From: Nitrospira sp.
GTDB taxonomy: Bacteria > Nitrospirota > Nitrospiria > Nitrospirales > Nitrospiraceae
Reading direction: 5' to 3'
Assembly: GCA_016788885.1 (NCBI GenBank)
Contig: JAEURX010000017.1
Coordinates: 80,520 to 144,519, forward strand
DNA length: 64,000 bases
Shown: piece after piece, positions 26,412 to 38,400 of the stretch
How positions within the stretch are numbered: the first letter of the stretch is position 1
Layout of the letters: each line of letters begins with the position of its first letter
Notes under the pieces: model-generated
What the model was told of the DNA's origin: nothing
Databases searched by the model: none
What the model saw: only the letters and a program-made list of their open reading frames with translations
Translations under genes and position numbers: made by a program

Positions 26412-29018
26412 TTACAACGGTCGGGCGATGCCGAGTTTCTGCATCTTGGACTGGAGCGTCGTGCGCTTCATCCCCAGCCTAGCGGCGGCTCCGGACGATC
26501 CCCCGATAACCCAATGCGTGTCCCGCAGAGCCTTGAGGATATGATCGCGTTCGGCGTCCTCCAGCGTCGTGACCGACCCGTTGGGCAGAGTGGCGTGACG
26601 TTTCAATTCCGCCGTCGGCACGAAGAGCTCCGACCCGGATGACAAGATGACGGCCCGCTCGATGAAGTTTTCCAACTCCCGCACGTTGCCGGGCCACCCA
26701 TAGGATTGCAGCGCGCGCATGGCGTCAATCGGCACCGTCTCGATGTGTCTCTTCATGCGCGAGGCAAATTTCTGGACGAAATGCCGGACGAGCACCGGCA
26801 CGTCTTCGACTCGGTCGCGCAGAGGAGGCACAGTCACCGGGAAGACCTTCAGGCGGTAATAGAGGTCACTGCGGAACTTCTGTTCCTCCACCATCTGCCC
26901 CAGGTCACGATTCGTCGCGGCGATGACACGGACATTGACCCGCATCGTCCTGGTACTGCCCAACCGTTCGAATTCCTGTTCCTGGAGCACGCGCAGCAAC
27001 TTGACCTGCAACTCGAGCGGAATCTCCCCCACCTCATCGAGAAAGATCGTCCCGCGATCCGCCAACTCGAATCGTCCGATTTTCGTGGCGATCGCGCCGG
27101 TAAAGGCGCCCTTTTCATGGCCAAAGAGCTCGCTTTCCAACAAACCGGTGGGAATCGCGGCGCAATTGAGTTTGACGAAGGTCCGTTCCCGTCGGCCGCT
27201 GAGATTGTGGAGCGCGCGCGCGATCAGTTCCTTTCCGCTTCCTGTCTCGCCGAGAATCAACACCGTGGAATCAGTGGCCGCCACCGTCTGCACCTGGTTC
27301 AGTACCTGGTTCAGCGCACGGCTCTCCCCGACGATCTCCTCAAAGTTGTAGGCCGTTTGAATTTCCTCTTCGAGATAGACCTTTTCCTTCGCCAAGGTAT
27401 CTTTGAGGGCCGCGATCTCCCGGAACGCGAGGGCGTTCTCGACCGCGATGGCGATTTGCTGCGCGACCTGCCCAAGCAGTTGCACATCCTCCGGATCGAA
27501 CCCGGCGTCCTTCCGCCGTCCCACATTCAAGGCCCCCAGCGCACCGTTACGAGAGAGTAACGGCACGGAGCAGAACGATTTGATGCCACGATCCAGCAAA
27601 TCCTGTGCGCAGGGTGAGGTGCCCCCCATCGCCAGCAACTCTCGCTCTCCGAACAAGGCCGGCTTCCCCGTCGTAATCGCCAGACAGGACGGCGACTGTA
27701 TGCTCTCCTCGATACGCCCTTCCTCAATGAAGTTTTCGTTCCGATCGAAATCCAACACATGGATACGCCAGCGGCCGGTGTTCTCATTGCACAGCAGCAG
27801 GCTCGACCCGTCATGCTGAATCACCCGGCGCAAGCAACCACTGACGGCGGGAAACAGTTGGTCCAAATCCAGGTGCGAGACCACGGCGTTGTTCACTTCG
27901 AGCAGCAGGCGTTGCCGGTCGCGCTCCCTTGTCAATTGCGCTTGATAGGCCAGGGTGGACTCCGAGTTGAGCGCGTTGTCCAATGCCACCGCGACCTGTT
28001 GCGCCACCTGCTTCATGAAGGCGATTTCGCTCTCGAGATAGATTCGCGGCTGCAGGCTCCCGAATCCCATCGCCCCGAGACGTCGTTGCGCGGTCGTGAG
28101 GGGTACCACACAGAACGAGCGCACGCCGTTTTGCCGGAACAGTGCCATCAACGCGGGAAATCGTTGCTCACGCTCAACATCATCAACCGTCAGGGGCTGC
28201 TGCGTCTTCCACACCAGGCCACCGGGCGATTCGTCGACCGGCGTTTCCAATCCCGGTTCAATCGTGGATCGCTCTGACGTCACCAACAGCCAAAGCCGCA
28301 TCATGTCGCGTGACGGATCGTACCGCACGACGTTCATGAAATCGAACGGCACCACCTGGGGCAGCCGTTGAGCCAGGTCGGCCAGCAACAGACGCTGATC
28401 ATGGTGCGACGCGATCGATTCCGTCACCTCGAGCAGGAGACGCAGCCGGTCCCGGTCTCGGGCCAGATCCTGGTGATGCAGCACGTTGTCCACGGCGACC
28501 GCCACCAACTTGGCCACCTGATTGAGAAAGGTGACGCTGCCTTCGTCAAAGGCAAAGGGCTTCAAACTGCCGAACCCAATGGCGCCCACCCGGCGCATGC
28601 CGGTCGTGAGCGGAAAGAAGCAGACGGATTGCATGCCGATTCCACGCAGGGCGTCCATCCCGACCTGAAACCGCGTTTCCTCCGCCAGCGAGGGAATCAG
28701 GATCGGTTGTTGATGCTCCCACACCCACCCGCTGGCCGAGTCCTTCATCGGCATTTCAAGCCCGTCGAGACGCCGTGTCACGCGCCGGGCCTCCGCCGTT
28801 TCGAGGACATGCACTTGCATCACCTGTTTGGCGGCATCATGCAACACCAGTCCGACGAAATCGAACGGCGCCACCACCGGTAGGCAGTGCGCCAGATCCT
28901 GAAAGAGCGACGGCAAATCATGGTGCGCGGCAATGACCTCGGCCACCCGCAACAGGGCTGCGCCTTGATCGGCCACCATCGGTTCGACACTGCTTGGCAT
29001 CATCTCGTGCATGCGCAT
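26412..29018 (-). CDS. triple-GAF sigma-54-dependent transcriptional activator
   Basis: 868 residues: three GAF domains (~20-165, 190-345, 380-530), an AAA+ domain (~560-790) and a Fis-type helix-turn-helix (~825-865). Walker A is GETGSGKE (590-597), the sigma-54 contact loop GAFTGA (638-643), Walker [10 protein letters not shown] (~658-666). The layout is that of FhlA-like activators: the GAF domains sense a small molecule or redox state and control ATP-driven opening of sigma-54 promoters. Three GAFs is one more than usual. The ligand is unknown; its target may be elsewhere, since I found no -24/-12 element nearby. Confidence 0.95.
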   Translation of the reverse strand: MRMHEMMPSSVEPMVADQGAALLRVAEVIAAHHDLPSLFQDLAHCLPVVAPFDFVGLVLHDAAKQVMQVHVLETAEARRVTRRLDGLEMPMKDSASGWVWEHQQPILIPSLAEETRFQVGMDALRGIGMQSVCFFPLTTGMRRVGAIGFGSLKPFAFDEGSVTFLNQVAKLVAVAVDNVLHHQDLARDRDRLRLLLEVTESIASHHDQRLLLADLAQRLPQVVPFDFMNVVRYDPSRDMMRLWLLVTSERSTIEPGLETPVDESPGGLVWKTQQPLTVDDVEREQRFPALMALFRQNGVRSFCVVPLTTAQRRLGAMGFGSLQPRIYLESEIAFMKQVAQQVAVALDNALNSESTLAYQAQLTRERDRQRLLLEVNNAVVSHLDLDQLFPAVSGCLRRVIQHDGSSLLLCNENTGRWRIHVLDFDRNENFIEEGRIEESIQSPSCLAITTGKPALFGERELLAMGGTSPCAQDLLDRGIKSFCSVPLLSRNGALGALNVGRRKDAGFDPEDVQLLGQVAQQIAIAVENALAFREIAALKDTLAKEKVYLEEEIQTAYNFEEIVGESRALNQVLNQVQTVAATDSTVLILGETGSGKELIARALHNLSGRRERTFVKLNCAAIPTGLLESELFGHEKGAFTGAIATKIGRFELADRGTIFLDEVGEIPLELQVKLLRVLQEQEFERLGSTRTMRVNVRVIAATNRDLGQMVEEQKFRSDLYYRLKVFPVTVPPLRDRVEDVPVLVRHFVQKFASRMKRHIETVPIDAMRALQSYGWPGNVRELENFIERAVILSSGSELFVPTAELKRHATLPNGSVTTLEDAERDHILKALRDTHWVIGGSSGAAARLGMKRTTLQSKMQKLGIARPL

Positions 29019-29318
29019 AGTATACGGTTCCGTCGGGGCTCCGATGCAACTCCCGGGAGTCGGGCCATCCGTTCACCCGGTGAACTCTCACCTGACATGA
29101 AACTCCCAGGTCGTACCCTGTGCAAAAATGCGGCGCGCCGGTCGTCGCGTCGAGGAAGACACAGATCAAGGCGGAGGGAGCGGGGGGACGGTATGAATCG
29201 CGAACTGCAGATGGACGGTGCGCTCTCGAACCCACTGCCACGATGACGCTGTCTGACAAACCCGCTTGATCGGGGCAACACGAACCACGCGGCACATCGC
29301 CCGCCGGATCGACGGAGG
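29019..29318. promoter_or_regulatory. intergenic region with candidate sigma-70 promoter at the activator start
   Basis: 300 bases without a gene. On the minus strand TTGCAT (29049-29044) and TATACT (29024-29019) are 19 bases apart and could be -35/-10 elements, but TATACT directly touches the ATG at 29018. Either the mRNA is leaderless or the true start is a later Met (codons 3, 6 or 7). The rest of the region shows nothing. Confidence 0.35.
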
Positions 29319-29831
29319 TTACCGCTCCAGTTCTTCTTCCGTCACCGCCGGCGGTAGCGTCGATTCACCGGCTCGTCCCGCCCGACTTCTTGCGGTAAAC
29401 AGCGCGCCTTTGGCCGCCTGGACCGGAGCAAACCGCAAGAACCCGATCTCCTGCAGGATGTCGTTGTACACCGCCTCCATCCCGCCGCGCATGCAATAGG
29501 TTTCGTGCCAAAATCCCGTGCCGCCGGTATCGCGGAGAAAGTGTTGCCACCACCGCCGGTGGGGATCGGAACGTGCCCAACGCTCGAGTGAGTCAAAATC
29601 CCGCCAATATTGCCGCATCCCGACATGCGGAGGGAACAAGGACCACACGAGATTTTCATGGAGCAGCAGCCCATCCGGCCTGGCCTCGACTGACTGGGCG
29701 ATTTGAGGGCCGAAACCGAACAGCGTCTTGAGCCCGGTCCAGCGATTAACCCGCATCCCGAGGTAGATCACCACGAGATCCGGGAAGCCGGACAGGTCGA
29801 CGGTCCTGCGCAGAATAGGGCTGGACATCAT
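29319..29831 (-). CDS. DUF4188 family protein
   Basis: 170 residues from ATG 29831 (GAGAGG upstream; ATGATG tandem). Conserved features of DUF4188 are visible: VVIYLGMRVNRW, LLLHENLVWSL, a central MRQYWRDFDSLERWARSDPH and GTGFWHETYCMRGG. Some members are called monooxygenase-like, having a dimeric ferredoxin-like fold similar to haem-containing aldoxime dehydratases. The actual reaction is unknown. It begins about 55 bases before the next minus-strand gene's stop region, so it may share transcription with 29887-30213. Confidence 0.85.
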   Translation of the reverse strand: MMSSPILRRTVDLSGFPDLVVIYLGMRVNRWTGLKTLFGFGPQIAQSVEARPDGLLLHENLVWSLFPPHVGMRQYWRDFDSLERWARSDPHRRWWQHFLRDTGGTGFWHETYCMRGGMEAVYNDILQEIGFLRFAPVQAAKGALFTARSRAGRAGESTLPPAVTEEELER

Positions 29832-29886
29832 AGCCTCTCGGGAGGGATTGCGAATGGGTCCGGCTAACGCCACGGTGACTCGACGC

Positions 29887-30213
29887 CTACTTGCCGCGCC
29901 GCACAAGCACCGCCGCCACCTGATCCAGCCGTACAGTGGCATCGAAAAATTCCATCCCGGACAACTCGCTGAGCACCACCACCTGGCTGTCGACCTTCGC
30001 CACCTTGCCGTCGAGGTCCTGTCCGGACACCAACTTCACCTTCACCCGCTTGCCCTGCTGTTGTTCGAGCGCCTGCCTGATGGCGTCCGGACTGTTGGCA
30101 TCGACCGTCGGCTCATCGGCCAGCACGCTTGGCACCCATGCCGTCCCTCCACCCGCCAGACACAGGACGAGCATGACCGCACCGATCCCACAACGCCCAA
30201 TCACATACCTCAT
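29887..30213 (-). CDS. small exported protein with Sm/SH3-like core
   Basis: 108 residues from ATG 30213 (GGGGGG stretch upstream). A signal peptide (VMLVLCLAGGGTAWVPSVLA) is followed by a short helix and a beta-rich core: KRVKVKLVSGQDLDGKVAKVDSQ can be read as strand-turn-strand, ending in VAAVLVRR. This resembles Sm-like/SH3-type barrels. No family is firmly recognised. Similar small exported beta proteins lie at 49313 and 61363. Confidence 0.7.
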   Translation of the reverse strand: MRYVIGRCGIGAVMLVLCLAGGGTAWVPSVLADEPTVDANSPDAIRQALEQQQGKRVKVKLVSGQDLDGKVAKVDSQVVVLSELSGMEFFDATVRLDQVAAVLVRRGK

Positions 30214-30391
30214 AGTTGCCCCCCTCAGGAATGGACGACATCGACGTCGCTCGATACCTGCCCGACCTCACAGGCGAGCCGAGGATACCTGGAGGCTGCG
30301 GGAAAGTCACGCCGGCCGACTGCTTTACAGACGTGCACACCCGCGTTATCATCCCGCCCAGCCGCCACCCGATCTGACCAAGGAGACCCTC

Positions 30392-30940
30392 ATGGGATGG
30401 ATCATCCTCATCGTGCTCGTGTTGCTCGTGCTGATCGTCGTCGGGATGTACAACGGCCTGGTGCGGCTCCGCGCCGCCTGCGAAAGCGCGTGGGCCGACA
30501 TCGACGTGCAACTCAAACGCCGCTACGACCTGATCCCGAACCTCGTGGAAACCGTCAAGGCCTACGCCGCGCATGAAAAAGGCGCCCTTGAGGCCGTCAT
30601 CAACGCCCGGGCCAACGCGATGGCGGCGCAGGGGCCGGAAGCCAAGGCCGCGGCAGAAAACCAACTCACCCAATCCTTACGATCGTTGTTTGCGCTCGCG
30701 GAAGCCTACCCGCAACTGCGCGCGGTGGAAGCCTTCACGCAATTGCAAGGCAGCCTGAATCAGATCGAAGACGCGCTCCAAAACGCCCGCCGCTACTACA
30801 ACGCGGTGGTCCGCGACTACAATGCCAAGCGCCTTGAGATTCCCACCAACTTCATCGCGCAATGGTTCGGGTTCATGGGACGGCAATTTTTCGAACTGAG
30901 CGACAGCATCCAGCGCGAACCACCGCGAGTCCAGTTCTAA
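30392..30940 (+). CDS. lemA: LemA family membrane-anchored protein
   Basis: 182 residues from ATG 30392 with CAAGGAG upstream; the frame is open much further upstream but only this start has a binding site. An N-terminal helix ([21 protein letters not shown]) precedes the coiled LemA domain with [23 protein letters not shown] and the later [24 protein letters not shown]. LemA proteins form long helical bundles, often beside DUF2207 or TPM/HtpX genes. The partner here is the DUF2207 gene one base downstream. Role is unclear, probably in envelope stress. Confidence 0.95.
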   Translation: MGWIILIVLVLLVLIVVGMYNGLVRLRAACESAWADIDVQLKRRYDLIPNLVETVKAYAAHEKGALEAVINARANAMAAQGPEAKAAAENQLTQSLRSLFALAEAYPQLRAVEAFTQLQGSLNQIEDALQNARRYYNAVVRDYNAKRLEIPTNFIAQWFGFMGRQFFELSDSIQREPPRVQF

Positions 30941-30941
30941 C

Positions 30942-32714
30942 GTGATTCGCCTGGTCGGCAGGACCTTGAGCGCCAGACGACCGCACGGTCCATCCCCTGC
31001 ATGGCTCTCGCTGCTCCTGCTGTGCCTCTGCCTCTTCTGGCAGGTGCTGCACGCCGATGCACGATCGTTCGTGCTCAGTCGCTTCGACGTCGATCTTCAG
31101 GTGCTCCCGAGTGGCGACCTGCTCGTCACGGAAACCGTCAGCCCTCGGTTCGAAGGTTCCTGGAACGGCATCGAGCGCCTCATTCCCGTCGAATACCGCA
31201 CCCCGCAAGGATTCAACTACCGGCTCCTGCTCGACATGGTCTCGGTCACCGACGAGCAAGGGACCGCGCTCAAATTCGAAAGCAGCCGTGAACGGCATTA
31301 CCGGAACTTCCGCATCTGGATTCCCGGCGCAACGGACGCCACGCGCACCTTCGTCTTGAAATACCGGGTCCGCAACGGGCTGAAGTTCTTCGACGACCAC
31401 GACGAGCTCTACTGGAATGTCACCGGCGATGAGTGGGACGTGCCGATCGAGCAGGCGTCCGCTCGCATCCTGCTGCCGCCGAATGCGACCGGCGTGCGCG
31501 CCCTCGCCTTTACCGGCGCCTATAGAGCCAGGGAAGAGGCGGCGACGGTCTCCACCGAAGGATCGCGCATCACCATGACGATGACCCGCACACTGGGATT
31601 TCGCGAGGGACTCACGGCGGTGGTCGGATGGGACAAGGGCATCGTGGCGGCTCCCACGGCGGTGGATCGGACAGAGACCTTTCTCGTGAGCAACTGGGCA
31701 CTGGGAATTCCCTTGCTCGTCTTCCTCGTCATGTATCGCCTGTGGAGCACGCGAGGCAAGGATCCGCGACTCCGGCCCATCACGGTCGCCTACGAACCAC
31801 CGGATCGACTGACTCCCGCCGAAGCCGGAACCCTCGTGGATGACAGTCCCGACACGCGCGACCTCACCGCCACCATCGTCGACCTCGCCGTACGAGGATA
31901 TCTTCGAATCGCCGAGCAGAAAGCCGAGCACTTGTTCGGCCTCTGGTCAAGTACCGACTATCGGTTTCAACGCACCAAGCCCACGCAGGAGTGGAGGACC
32001 TTGCCGGCCTATGAGCGCCTCCTGCTGGAAGCCCTGTTCAAAGACGCCGCCGCCGAGGAGGTCTTGCTGAGTTCCCTCGAAAACCGCTTCTACAAATCCC
32101 TGCCCCCGATTCAAGACGCACTCTTCGAGTCGCTCCAACAGCGAAAGTACTATGCGCAACGGCCGGACCGGGTAAAGCAGGGGTATCTGATCGGCGGGGT
32201 GGTACTGGGCATGCTGCTGACCGTCGGACTTTCCGTAGTGGCCGCTCGATGGGGGATGGCGCCGATGACATTTCTCTGGGCCGGCCTGCTTTCAGGCCTG
32301 ATCGTGGTTGGATTCGGGCGCATCATGCCGGCTCGTACGGTGAAAGGGACGCGCGCGTTGGAAGGCGTGCTGGGCTTCGAGGAATTCCTGACCCGAGTGG
32401 AGGCGGACCGATTCGAGCGGGTGGTGAAAACACCGGAGTTGTTCGAGAAGTTTCTGCCCTATGCCATGGCCCTGGGTGTGGAGACGAATTGGGCGCGAGC
32501 GTTCGAGTCCATCGTGATGACCGCCCCGGCCTGGTACCAGGGAAGCGACCTCGCGCAGTTCAACACACGCGGCTTCACTAGCCGCATGGGGGACATGGCG
32601 TCCCGTACCGGTTCGACGATGACCTCAGCCCCGCGCAGTTCCGGCGGATCGGGATTCAGTGGAGGCGGCTCATCCGGCGGGGGCTTCGGCGGCGGAGGTG
32701 GCCGGGGCTTCTGA
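30942..32714 (+). CDS. DUF2207 domain membrane protein
   Basis: 590 residues starting with GTG one base after the lemA stop; no separate binding site, so translation is coupled. A signal/anchor segment near residues 20-40 precedes the exported DUF2207 domain ([31 protein letters not shown]). Membrane helices follow around 250 and two near 410-450. The C-terminus ends in a Gly/Ser-rich tail ([16 protein letters not shown]), typical of this family and of TPM proteins. LemA-DUF2207 pairs are widespread; function is not known. Confidence 0.93.
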   Translation: MIRLVGRTLSARRPHGPSPAWLSLLLLCLCLFWQVLHADARSFVLSRFDVDLQVLPSGDLLVTETVSPRFEGSWNGIERLIPVEYRTPQGFNYRLLLDMVSVTDEQGTALKFESSRERHYRNFRIWIPGATDATRTFVLKYRVRNGLKFFDDHDELYWNVTGDEWDVPIEQASARILLPPNATGVRALAFTGAYRAREEAATVSTEGSRITMTMTRTLGFREGLTAVVGWDKGIVAAPTAVDRTETFLVSNWALGIPLLVFLVMYRLWSTRGKDPRLRPITVAYEPPDRLTPAEAGTLVDDSPDTRDLTATIVDLAVRGYLRIAEQKAEHLFGLWSSTDYRFQRTKPTQEWRTLPAYERLLLEALFKDAAAEEVLLSSLENRFYKSLPPIQDALFESLQQRKYYAQRPDRVKQGYLIGGVVLGMLLTVGLSVVAARWGMAPMTFLWAGLLSGLIVVGFGRIMPARTVKGTRALEGVLGFEEFLTRVEADRFERVVKTPELFEKFLPYAMALGVETNWARAFESIVMTAPAWYQGSDLAQFNTRGFTSRMGDMASRTGSTMTSAPRSSGGSGFSGGGSSGGGFGGGGGRGF

Positions 32715-32769
32715 GCCGTCGACAGCAACCGCTCGTGCGGCTACCACGGATAGCCTGACCCGCCATCTG

Positions 32770-32949
32770 TCACGAGGTCAGCTTCTCCGCAAGAAAAATA
32801 CCCGCCAGGATAAACGTGCCACAGATCGCCAGGAAGATGTAGAACAGGATCTGCGCAATCTCAGCGGCGCCTTGCGCAACACCGCCGAATCCCAATGCCC
32901 CGGCAGCCATGGCAATGATGAAAAAAATCGCCGCCCATTTCAAAAACAT
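32770..32949 (-). CDS. DUF1328 small membrane protein
   Basis: 59 codons, ATG 32949 after GGGGAGGG. Two hydrophobic helices: [20 protein letters not shown] and [20 protein letters not shown], joined by [10 protein letters not shown], the pattern of DUF1328 (YtjA-like) proteins. These short inner-membrane proteins are often stress-induced. The PRC-barrel gene lies 12 bases upstream on the same strand, so the two form a small operon. Confidence 0.9.
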   Translation of the reverse strand: MFLKWAAIFFIIAMAAGALGFGGVAQGAAEIAQILFYIFLAICGTFILAGIFLAEKLTS

Positions 32950-32961
32950 GGCACCCTCCCC

Positions 32962-33405
32962 TTACCTGGTGACCTTGTGCTCGCCGCTCACATTGGGCAC
33001 GGGGACTCCGTAGAACTCATAGATAACGGTGGTCTGCGCCAAATCGCCGAAATCCGGCCAGTGGCTCTTGTCGAACCCCGGAGCCTGCTTCAAATCCCGC
33101 TTCGTCGCGTCGATGAGAATGTGGCTCTTATCCGTCGCCACCTGTAGCGCATCCCACGGAATCGCGAAGTATTTGTCCTTGATGCCCAGGAACCCGCCAA
33201 AATCGAGCACCGCATAATCGATGGCCCCGTCGTCCGGATTGATGACCAGATCCTTGATATCGCCCAGGTTTTTTCCATCCGTTCCCAACACATTCATCCC
33301 CATCAACTGGCTGGCCTTAAACACCCCGCTGCGATCTCGCGCATCGGCTTGGTGAACCAGGGCGACCGATAGGCATGTCACGAGAATGGCGATGGCGTAC
33401 CGCAT
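32962..33405 (-). CDS. exported PRC-barrel domain protein
   Basis: 147 residues from ATG 33405 (AAAGGAGG upstream). A signal peptide (IAILVTCLSVALVHQADA) precedes a PRC-barrel: FKASQLMGMNVLGTDGKNLG, INPDDGAIDYAVLDFGGFLG and KYFAIPWDALQV are the classic strands. PRC-barrels bind protein or ligand partners. An exported PRC-barrel next to DUF1328 suggests an envelope-stress pair. The C-terminal ~35 residues are specific to this protein. Confidence 0.92.
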   Translation of the reverse strand: MRYAIAILVTCLSVALVHQADARDRSGVFKASQLMGMNVLGTDGKNLGDIKDLVINPDDGAIDYAVLDFGGFLGIKDKYFAIPWDALQVATDKSHILIDATKRDLKQAPGFDKSHWPDFGDLAQTTVIYEFYGVPVPNVSGEHKVTR

Positions 33406-33657
33406 GGAGGCCTCCTTTCAAGAATCGCTCACAGTGCCTTCTGCGTATTGAACACCGGCGACGGAGGGAAGACACTTCTCGGAAACCCTAGTTTCCAAAC
33501 ACGGCACCCACCCTGACAGGAGATGGTTCAGCGGAAGATCATCCCAAAGAGGATGAGGCACACACCGACGAGGCCGCCGACCGAAGGCTTGTCGTAGCAA
33601 CGGATCGGCGATTCCAGCAGAAATGCTCCTGACTACTGTGGGTTCACCTGAGGCGAA

Positions 33658-34101
33658 TCAGGAACCAACGGGAACCGGTCTGCGCCGTTCATCCATGTCG
33701 ATAAGATCGAACAGGGGGTGCTGCGTAAATTCAACCTGCTTCGCCAGCTCAGGGCTGAGCCTGCCCAAGAGCCGGGCCAAGGCACGATCAGGTTGAAGCC
33801 GCACCAAGCCATCGCTCCAGGCCTCGATCTCTTGAGAGGTGTGCAGCAGCGCCGTCGCCGTGACCCAGGCCAGAATGGCCTCATCGTCGTCGTTGGACAG
33901 CACCGCCTGTCGAAGGGCCTCCGGTTGCAATCCGGTGAAGGCGAGGAACCGACCGTCCAACGGCAAGCCGGGGCGAAGAAGGAACGGCACGTACGGTTCA
34001 GGTAAGAGCCCCTGCGCATGGAGCCGCACCTTGTCGATCAGCCGCGGCAGAATGACATAGCCGCCCAGACGCTCCCGTGGCGACCGAAGTCTATCCGACA
34101 T
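33658..34101 (-). CDS. DUF5069 family protein
   Basis: 147 residues. The N-terminus LRSPRERLGGYVILPRLIDK is the signature of DUF5069, a small soluble alpha-helical family. The remaining sequence (DDDEAILAWVTATA, TQHPLFDLIDMDERR) fits the same family. No catalytic motif is evident and no function is known. No strong ribosome binding site is visible before ATG 34101. The neighbours are not obviously related. Confidence 0.88.
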   Translation of the reverse strand: MSDRLRSPRERLGGYVILPRLIDKVRLHAQGLLPEPYVPFLLRPGLPLDGRFLAFTGLQPEALRQAVLSNDDDEAILAWVTATALLHTSQEIEAWSDGLVRLQPDRALARLLGRLSPELAKQVEFTQHPLFDLIDMDERRRPVPVGS

Positions 34102-34217
34102 GACTCACCGAGGCTTGCAAGACCATACTCTCCTCACCCGATCGTCCCCCACTCCGCCACCGATCGTCCGTTGAACGCGCGCTGATGGAGAGTGGGGATC
34201 GACGACCGCGCAACAGG

Positions 34218-35240
34218 CTAGACCGAGGACACCAGCACCTGCTCGATCGACCCGGCCACAGGATACAGTTCCGTCCTGGAAAATCCCGCAGCCGCAAACA
34301 TCTGCTCGTATTCACGAAACGTGTAGGCGTCCCCTTCCGGTGTGGTGGCGAGCATGATCAAGCTAAATTCCGCGACCGGCGGCGGCGTCACACGGTCGTC
34401 GTGCGGGATGAATTCCAACGTGATGACCCGCCCGCCAGGCGCCAACGCCCGATGAACCTTGCGCAACAGCGCCTCGCAGGTCGGCACGGAAAAATGATGG
34501 AGAAAATTCGTGAGCAGGACGAGATCGTAGCCGGACCCTAAATCCTGCTGGAATGCATCGCCGGCGATCGTGTGATAGCGCGACTCGAGGCCGGACTTCT
34601 GGGCTAGCTCGCGGGCCACCGTCAATACGTTGGGCCAATCCAGGGCCGTCACTTCAGCCTCAGGACACCGGGCCGCAATCTCGATGCCGAACAGCCCGTG
34701 CCCGGCTGCAACATCCAATACCTTTTTTACGTTCGGCTGCGACTGTCGCACGAAGATGCCGATTTCCTCTGCCGGCTTGACCATCATCGGGATCATCGAG
34801 CGCGCGAAATCGACCCAGAGCGGATGCTCCGGCGTGACCGTGCCGGCGTCGCCCACCACGGTTCCTCCTTTACGTACCGCCTCGGTCAAGTTGTCGAAGG
34901 CAGCGATGAACTTCGGCGCATGCAAAAACCCGAGGACCGACCCCATGTAGGCAGGCGACCGCCGGTCGAGAAACACCTGACTGTCCGGCGTCAATTTGTA
35001 CCGATCGCCTTCTTTGGTGAGGAAGCCTTGGATGGTGAGGTAATCTGCCAGGATGCGCACGCCGCGCTGGGCTGCGCCGCAACGCTCGGCGAGGGCCGGC
35101 ACCTGGTCATGCCCCAATCCGATGGCGGTGAAGAGATCCAACTCGACAGCGGCCTTGAGCGCCTGTGAACGCTGGTACGCATTCGCGGTTTGGAAGAACA
35201 ACTGCGGGGTCGGCCCACCGGCCGGCTCGGGTTTCAACAT
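34218..35240 (-). CDS. SAM-dependent methyltransferase (O-methyltransferase type)
   Basis: 340 residues from ATG 35240, supported by GAGGAGTG upstream. Residues ~10-95 are a winged-helix dimerisation region (FFQTANAYQRSQALKAAVEL, LADYLTIQGFL). The Rossmann methyltransferase core has the SAM-binding VLDVAAGHGLFGIEIA (~170-185), then VTALDWP and LLTNFLHHF. The order matches plant/bacterial O-methyltransferases acting on small hydroxylated compounds. Substrate is unknown; no biosynthetic cluster surrounds it. Confidence 0.9.
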   Translation of the reverse strand: MLKPEPAGGPTPQLFFQTANAYQRSQALKAAVELDLFTAIGLGHDQVPALAERCGAAQRGVRILADYLTIQGFLTKEGDRYKLTPDSQVFLDRRSPAYMGSVLGFLHAPKFIAAFDNLTEAVRKGGTVVGDAGTVTPEHPLWVDFARSMIPMMVKPAEEIGIFVRQSQPNVKKVLDVAAGHGLFGIEIAARCPEAEVTALDWPNVLTVARELAQKSGLESRYHTIAGDAFQQDLGSGYDLVLLTNFLHHFSVPTCEALLRKVHRALAPGGRVITLEFIPHDDRVTPPPVAEFSLIMLATTPEGDAYTFREYEQMFAAAGFSRTELYPVAGSIEQVLVSSV

Positions 35241-35400
35241 CGGCAACACTCCTCGGTTCGATGGTGAAGGCCATACGACGGATCGGCATGGGCGAATTGT
35301 AATCCTTTGCGCGGATTGATGCGAGGGCAGGACAGGAGCGCGTCGGCTGACAGGATTCACGGCGAGGCGAGAGCACGAACCGGGGCAGCGGGCATGTCCC

Positions 35401-38400
35401 TCAATGAACCATCGGCTTGTGCGTCAGCTTCACCTCAGTGCCGGCAGGGAACGCCGGGCCCAATCGAATGTGCCGCGAAGGCCCTCGCAGCGTGACGCGC
35501 ATCACATGGCCGTCCCACTGCCACGTGATGGTTCCTCCGGGAATGGCCAGGTTCGACACGGCCATCGGCTGCGCAAGCCAGGCCGGAGTGATGCCTGCCC
35601 CGATCACCACTGAGGGCACTGCCGCCGTCTCATCGACGTAGGCCAGCATGTCCTGCTGCAGCAACAGTAGCAACGCCGCCGTTTCATAGTCCGGCGTAAC
35701 GGCCAGCTCATTGTGCCAGCCCCTCGCATATTGCCATCCGTCCGCCAACTCATCCGTGATCGACCTTGCGCTGTCCCAGGTATATAACCCGGGAGAGGCC
35801 TGTCGGCTCCACGCGTGATGGAGCGTGCTCCACACCACCTCCGGCCGCCCCGAGCGCAAGGCCTGATGGGCCTGTGCCAATTGGCCCGTAACCGTGCCCC
35901 GCTCCTCCGTGGGACGATAGGTCACCATCGGCTGGCCCAACTGATGCTTCCGGAGAGCGGACCCGACCAACGAACGCAGTCCCGTCGGTGACGCGCCGCC
36001 GTCCTGAGTCCCATCGGGAAACTGCCGCATCCAACTTTCTTGGAGACTCTGTGCCTCCGTTCGCCAACGCGCCGCATAGTGGCGCTTCCCGAGTCGTTCA
36101 GCAAACTCGGCGGCAGCCAGGAGGCCGCGATAACTCACGGCGTTCACATAGCGTACCGGCCAGTCCTCGCCGACCCGCCCGACAATCACCCCGTCGCGGG
36201 CCGGTTGAGCCAGCACCGCCGTCCTGGTCTGGCGAAGATGCTGGAAGTCATGCGGAGCCGGCACCGTGTAGGATTCCACAATGGGCGAGCGGGCCTCCAT
36301 CATCTCCTCGATTCGCCCGACCTTTCGCAGCAGATGCGGCCATAACCAGTCGTCGTGCACCGGATCGGCAATATAGCCGGCGGACTCGGTGAGCGCCCAA
36401 ATCGCCAGGCCCGGCGCGTCGGCTTCCGGCCCTGATCCTCCCGCGAAATCATGCGTCGCCAAAAACTGCGAGAGCACCCGGCCGACTTTGGGATCTCCGG
36501 CACGGGCCAGCGCCGCCGTGATATAGGCCCCCTGCCGATGCCAGGCGCGATAGAACAGGGCCGGATCGCCGGGTCGCGTTTCATCATCGACCAGGCTCAT
36601 CATCAGATGGCTGATTTGGGCATTCATGGACGCCTGCATACGCGGGTCGGGCAACGCCAGACGCGCGCGTTTCGGCGCATCCCTGTACGAGCGCTCCATT
36701 TCCACAGGCGGCTGCAGATCGGAAAGGACCAGACGAATCTCCTCGCCGGCTTTGGCTGACGACGCCGCGAATGCGATCCGCGCATAACCCCACCCGGCTT
36801 CCCCGCTCCAGGACGTGGCCGTCGATTGCGCAGTCATCCAGCCCGGCTGATTCTCGTCCCCCAACGTAATGGCCGCAGGAGCGGGGGTGGCACTCAGTGC
36901 CCACCGATGATTCACCGTGAGCTGTCCCGCATCCTGGCTCAGTGCGGTGACCGGTCCTCCAGCAGGCCCCACGCTTCGAATCACAATCACCGGCACGTGT
37001 GGCGTCTCGTTCTTCAATCGAAGCTCCCAACGAGTCGCATCCAGCCTGGACCAGGTGGCGTGATAGTACGGCGTCTTCGTCACGATGGCAGGAATGGTCG
37101 CATGGGTGGCCGGCCCGAATTCCTGCGTGATCACGTTGAGCGGCACAGTCTGACTGATCACCACCGGCAACCCCTTGGCATCGCAGAACCACAGCGACAC
37201 GCCGAAGCTCGGTGTCTGCGGGCTAAAGTCCCCGCCCGGTTCATGGTAGGCCGTGCCGCCCTCCGGCGCTCCTGGGACCGCAAGCGGCACATGACCGACC
37301 GATCGCGGCCAGGGGCGCGCCGGGTCCTGCTCCATCATCGTCGTCATCAATTCGCGCTGCGGGGTGAACTGTGTGGCCGAATGAGCGGCGGCTTGAAATT
37401 GTTGCCAGTTGTTGAACGCGACACAACAGAGCAGCAGCGCCGTGAGACTCAGCACGATCCGACGGCCAGGCCCGACGGCGCCGAATGCCGCCACCGCGAG
37501 CAGCAGTGGCAGAAAATTCAAACTGTAGACAAAGGTCTCTTCGCCGTAGAGGAGATGCAGCACGAATTCAAACAGCAGCAAGCCGCCAAGAACCAGTCGA
37601 AACCGCACTTGTCGATCCGACACTAGAAATCGCCACAGCCCGTTCAGGAGCAACAGGGACCAGAGGACGACGGCCACACGCCCAAGCCAGCCGGCCGAAC
37701 CGGGTGAGGAAAACTGGAAGGTCAGCCGATCCGCCAGGCGGAAGGCGTCCGCCTTCGATTGCGCGTAAGCGTCATCTTTCACAAAGCGGACCGTCGGCGC
37801 GACGAGGCTGTGAAATACGAAGGAGGAGACAATATTGGAGATCCCCCCGGACTGCGGGTGATTGATAAACGAGGTCTCCGCGCGGTGGCCGATGAAAAAT
37901 TCCGACGAGGGAAAGATGAATTTCTGAACACCCCAGAGCAGCACCACCAGACAAAGCGCATTCACGGAGAGCTGGACCGCCTGCTTCCAAGGCCATCGGG
38001 CCAGACTGACGAGCAGGCCGGCCACCCAATTGGTCACGGTGAAACTGAGCGTCAATGCGCTGGCGACCACGTAGGCACCGGCGCCGAACGTCCGCTGCTC
38101 GGCACTGAGCAGCAGCACCAGTGCCAGCATGATCGACAACGAGCCCCAGGAATAGGAGTTGGGGATCGGAAGCCAAAACAAGGCTGCTGCGCTACAGAGG
38201 CCGAGCAGCGTGAACAAGATCGCATCGATGAAGCGACAGCCCAGCAGACGAAACAGGAGGTACAGCGTGCCGCCCCAGAGTCCGGCGACCAGGCCGCTGA
38301 CCAACAACACGGCGCGTAACGGGCTGACCGAGAGGCCGTGCTTCACCAGATAGACCGGTACAAACGTGATTAAGGAGAACAGGGGATGCACCGACGTGCG

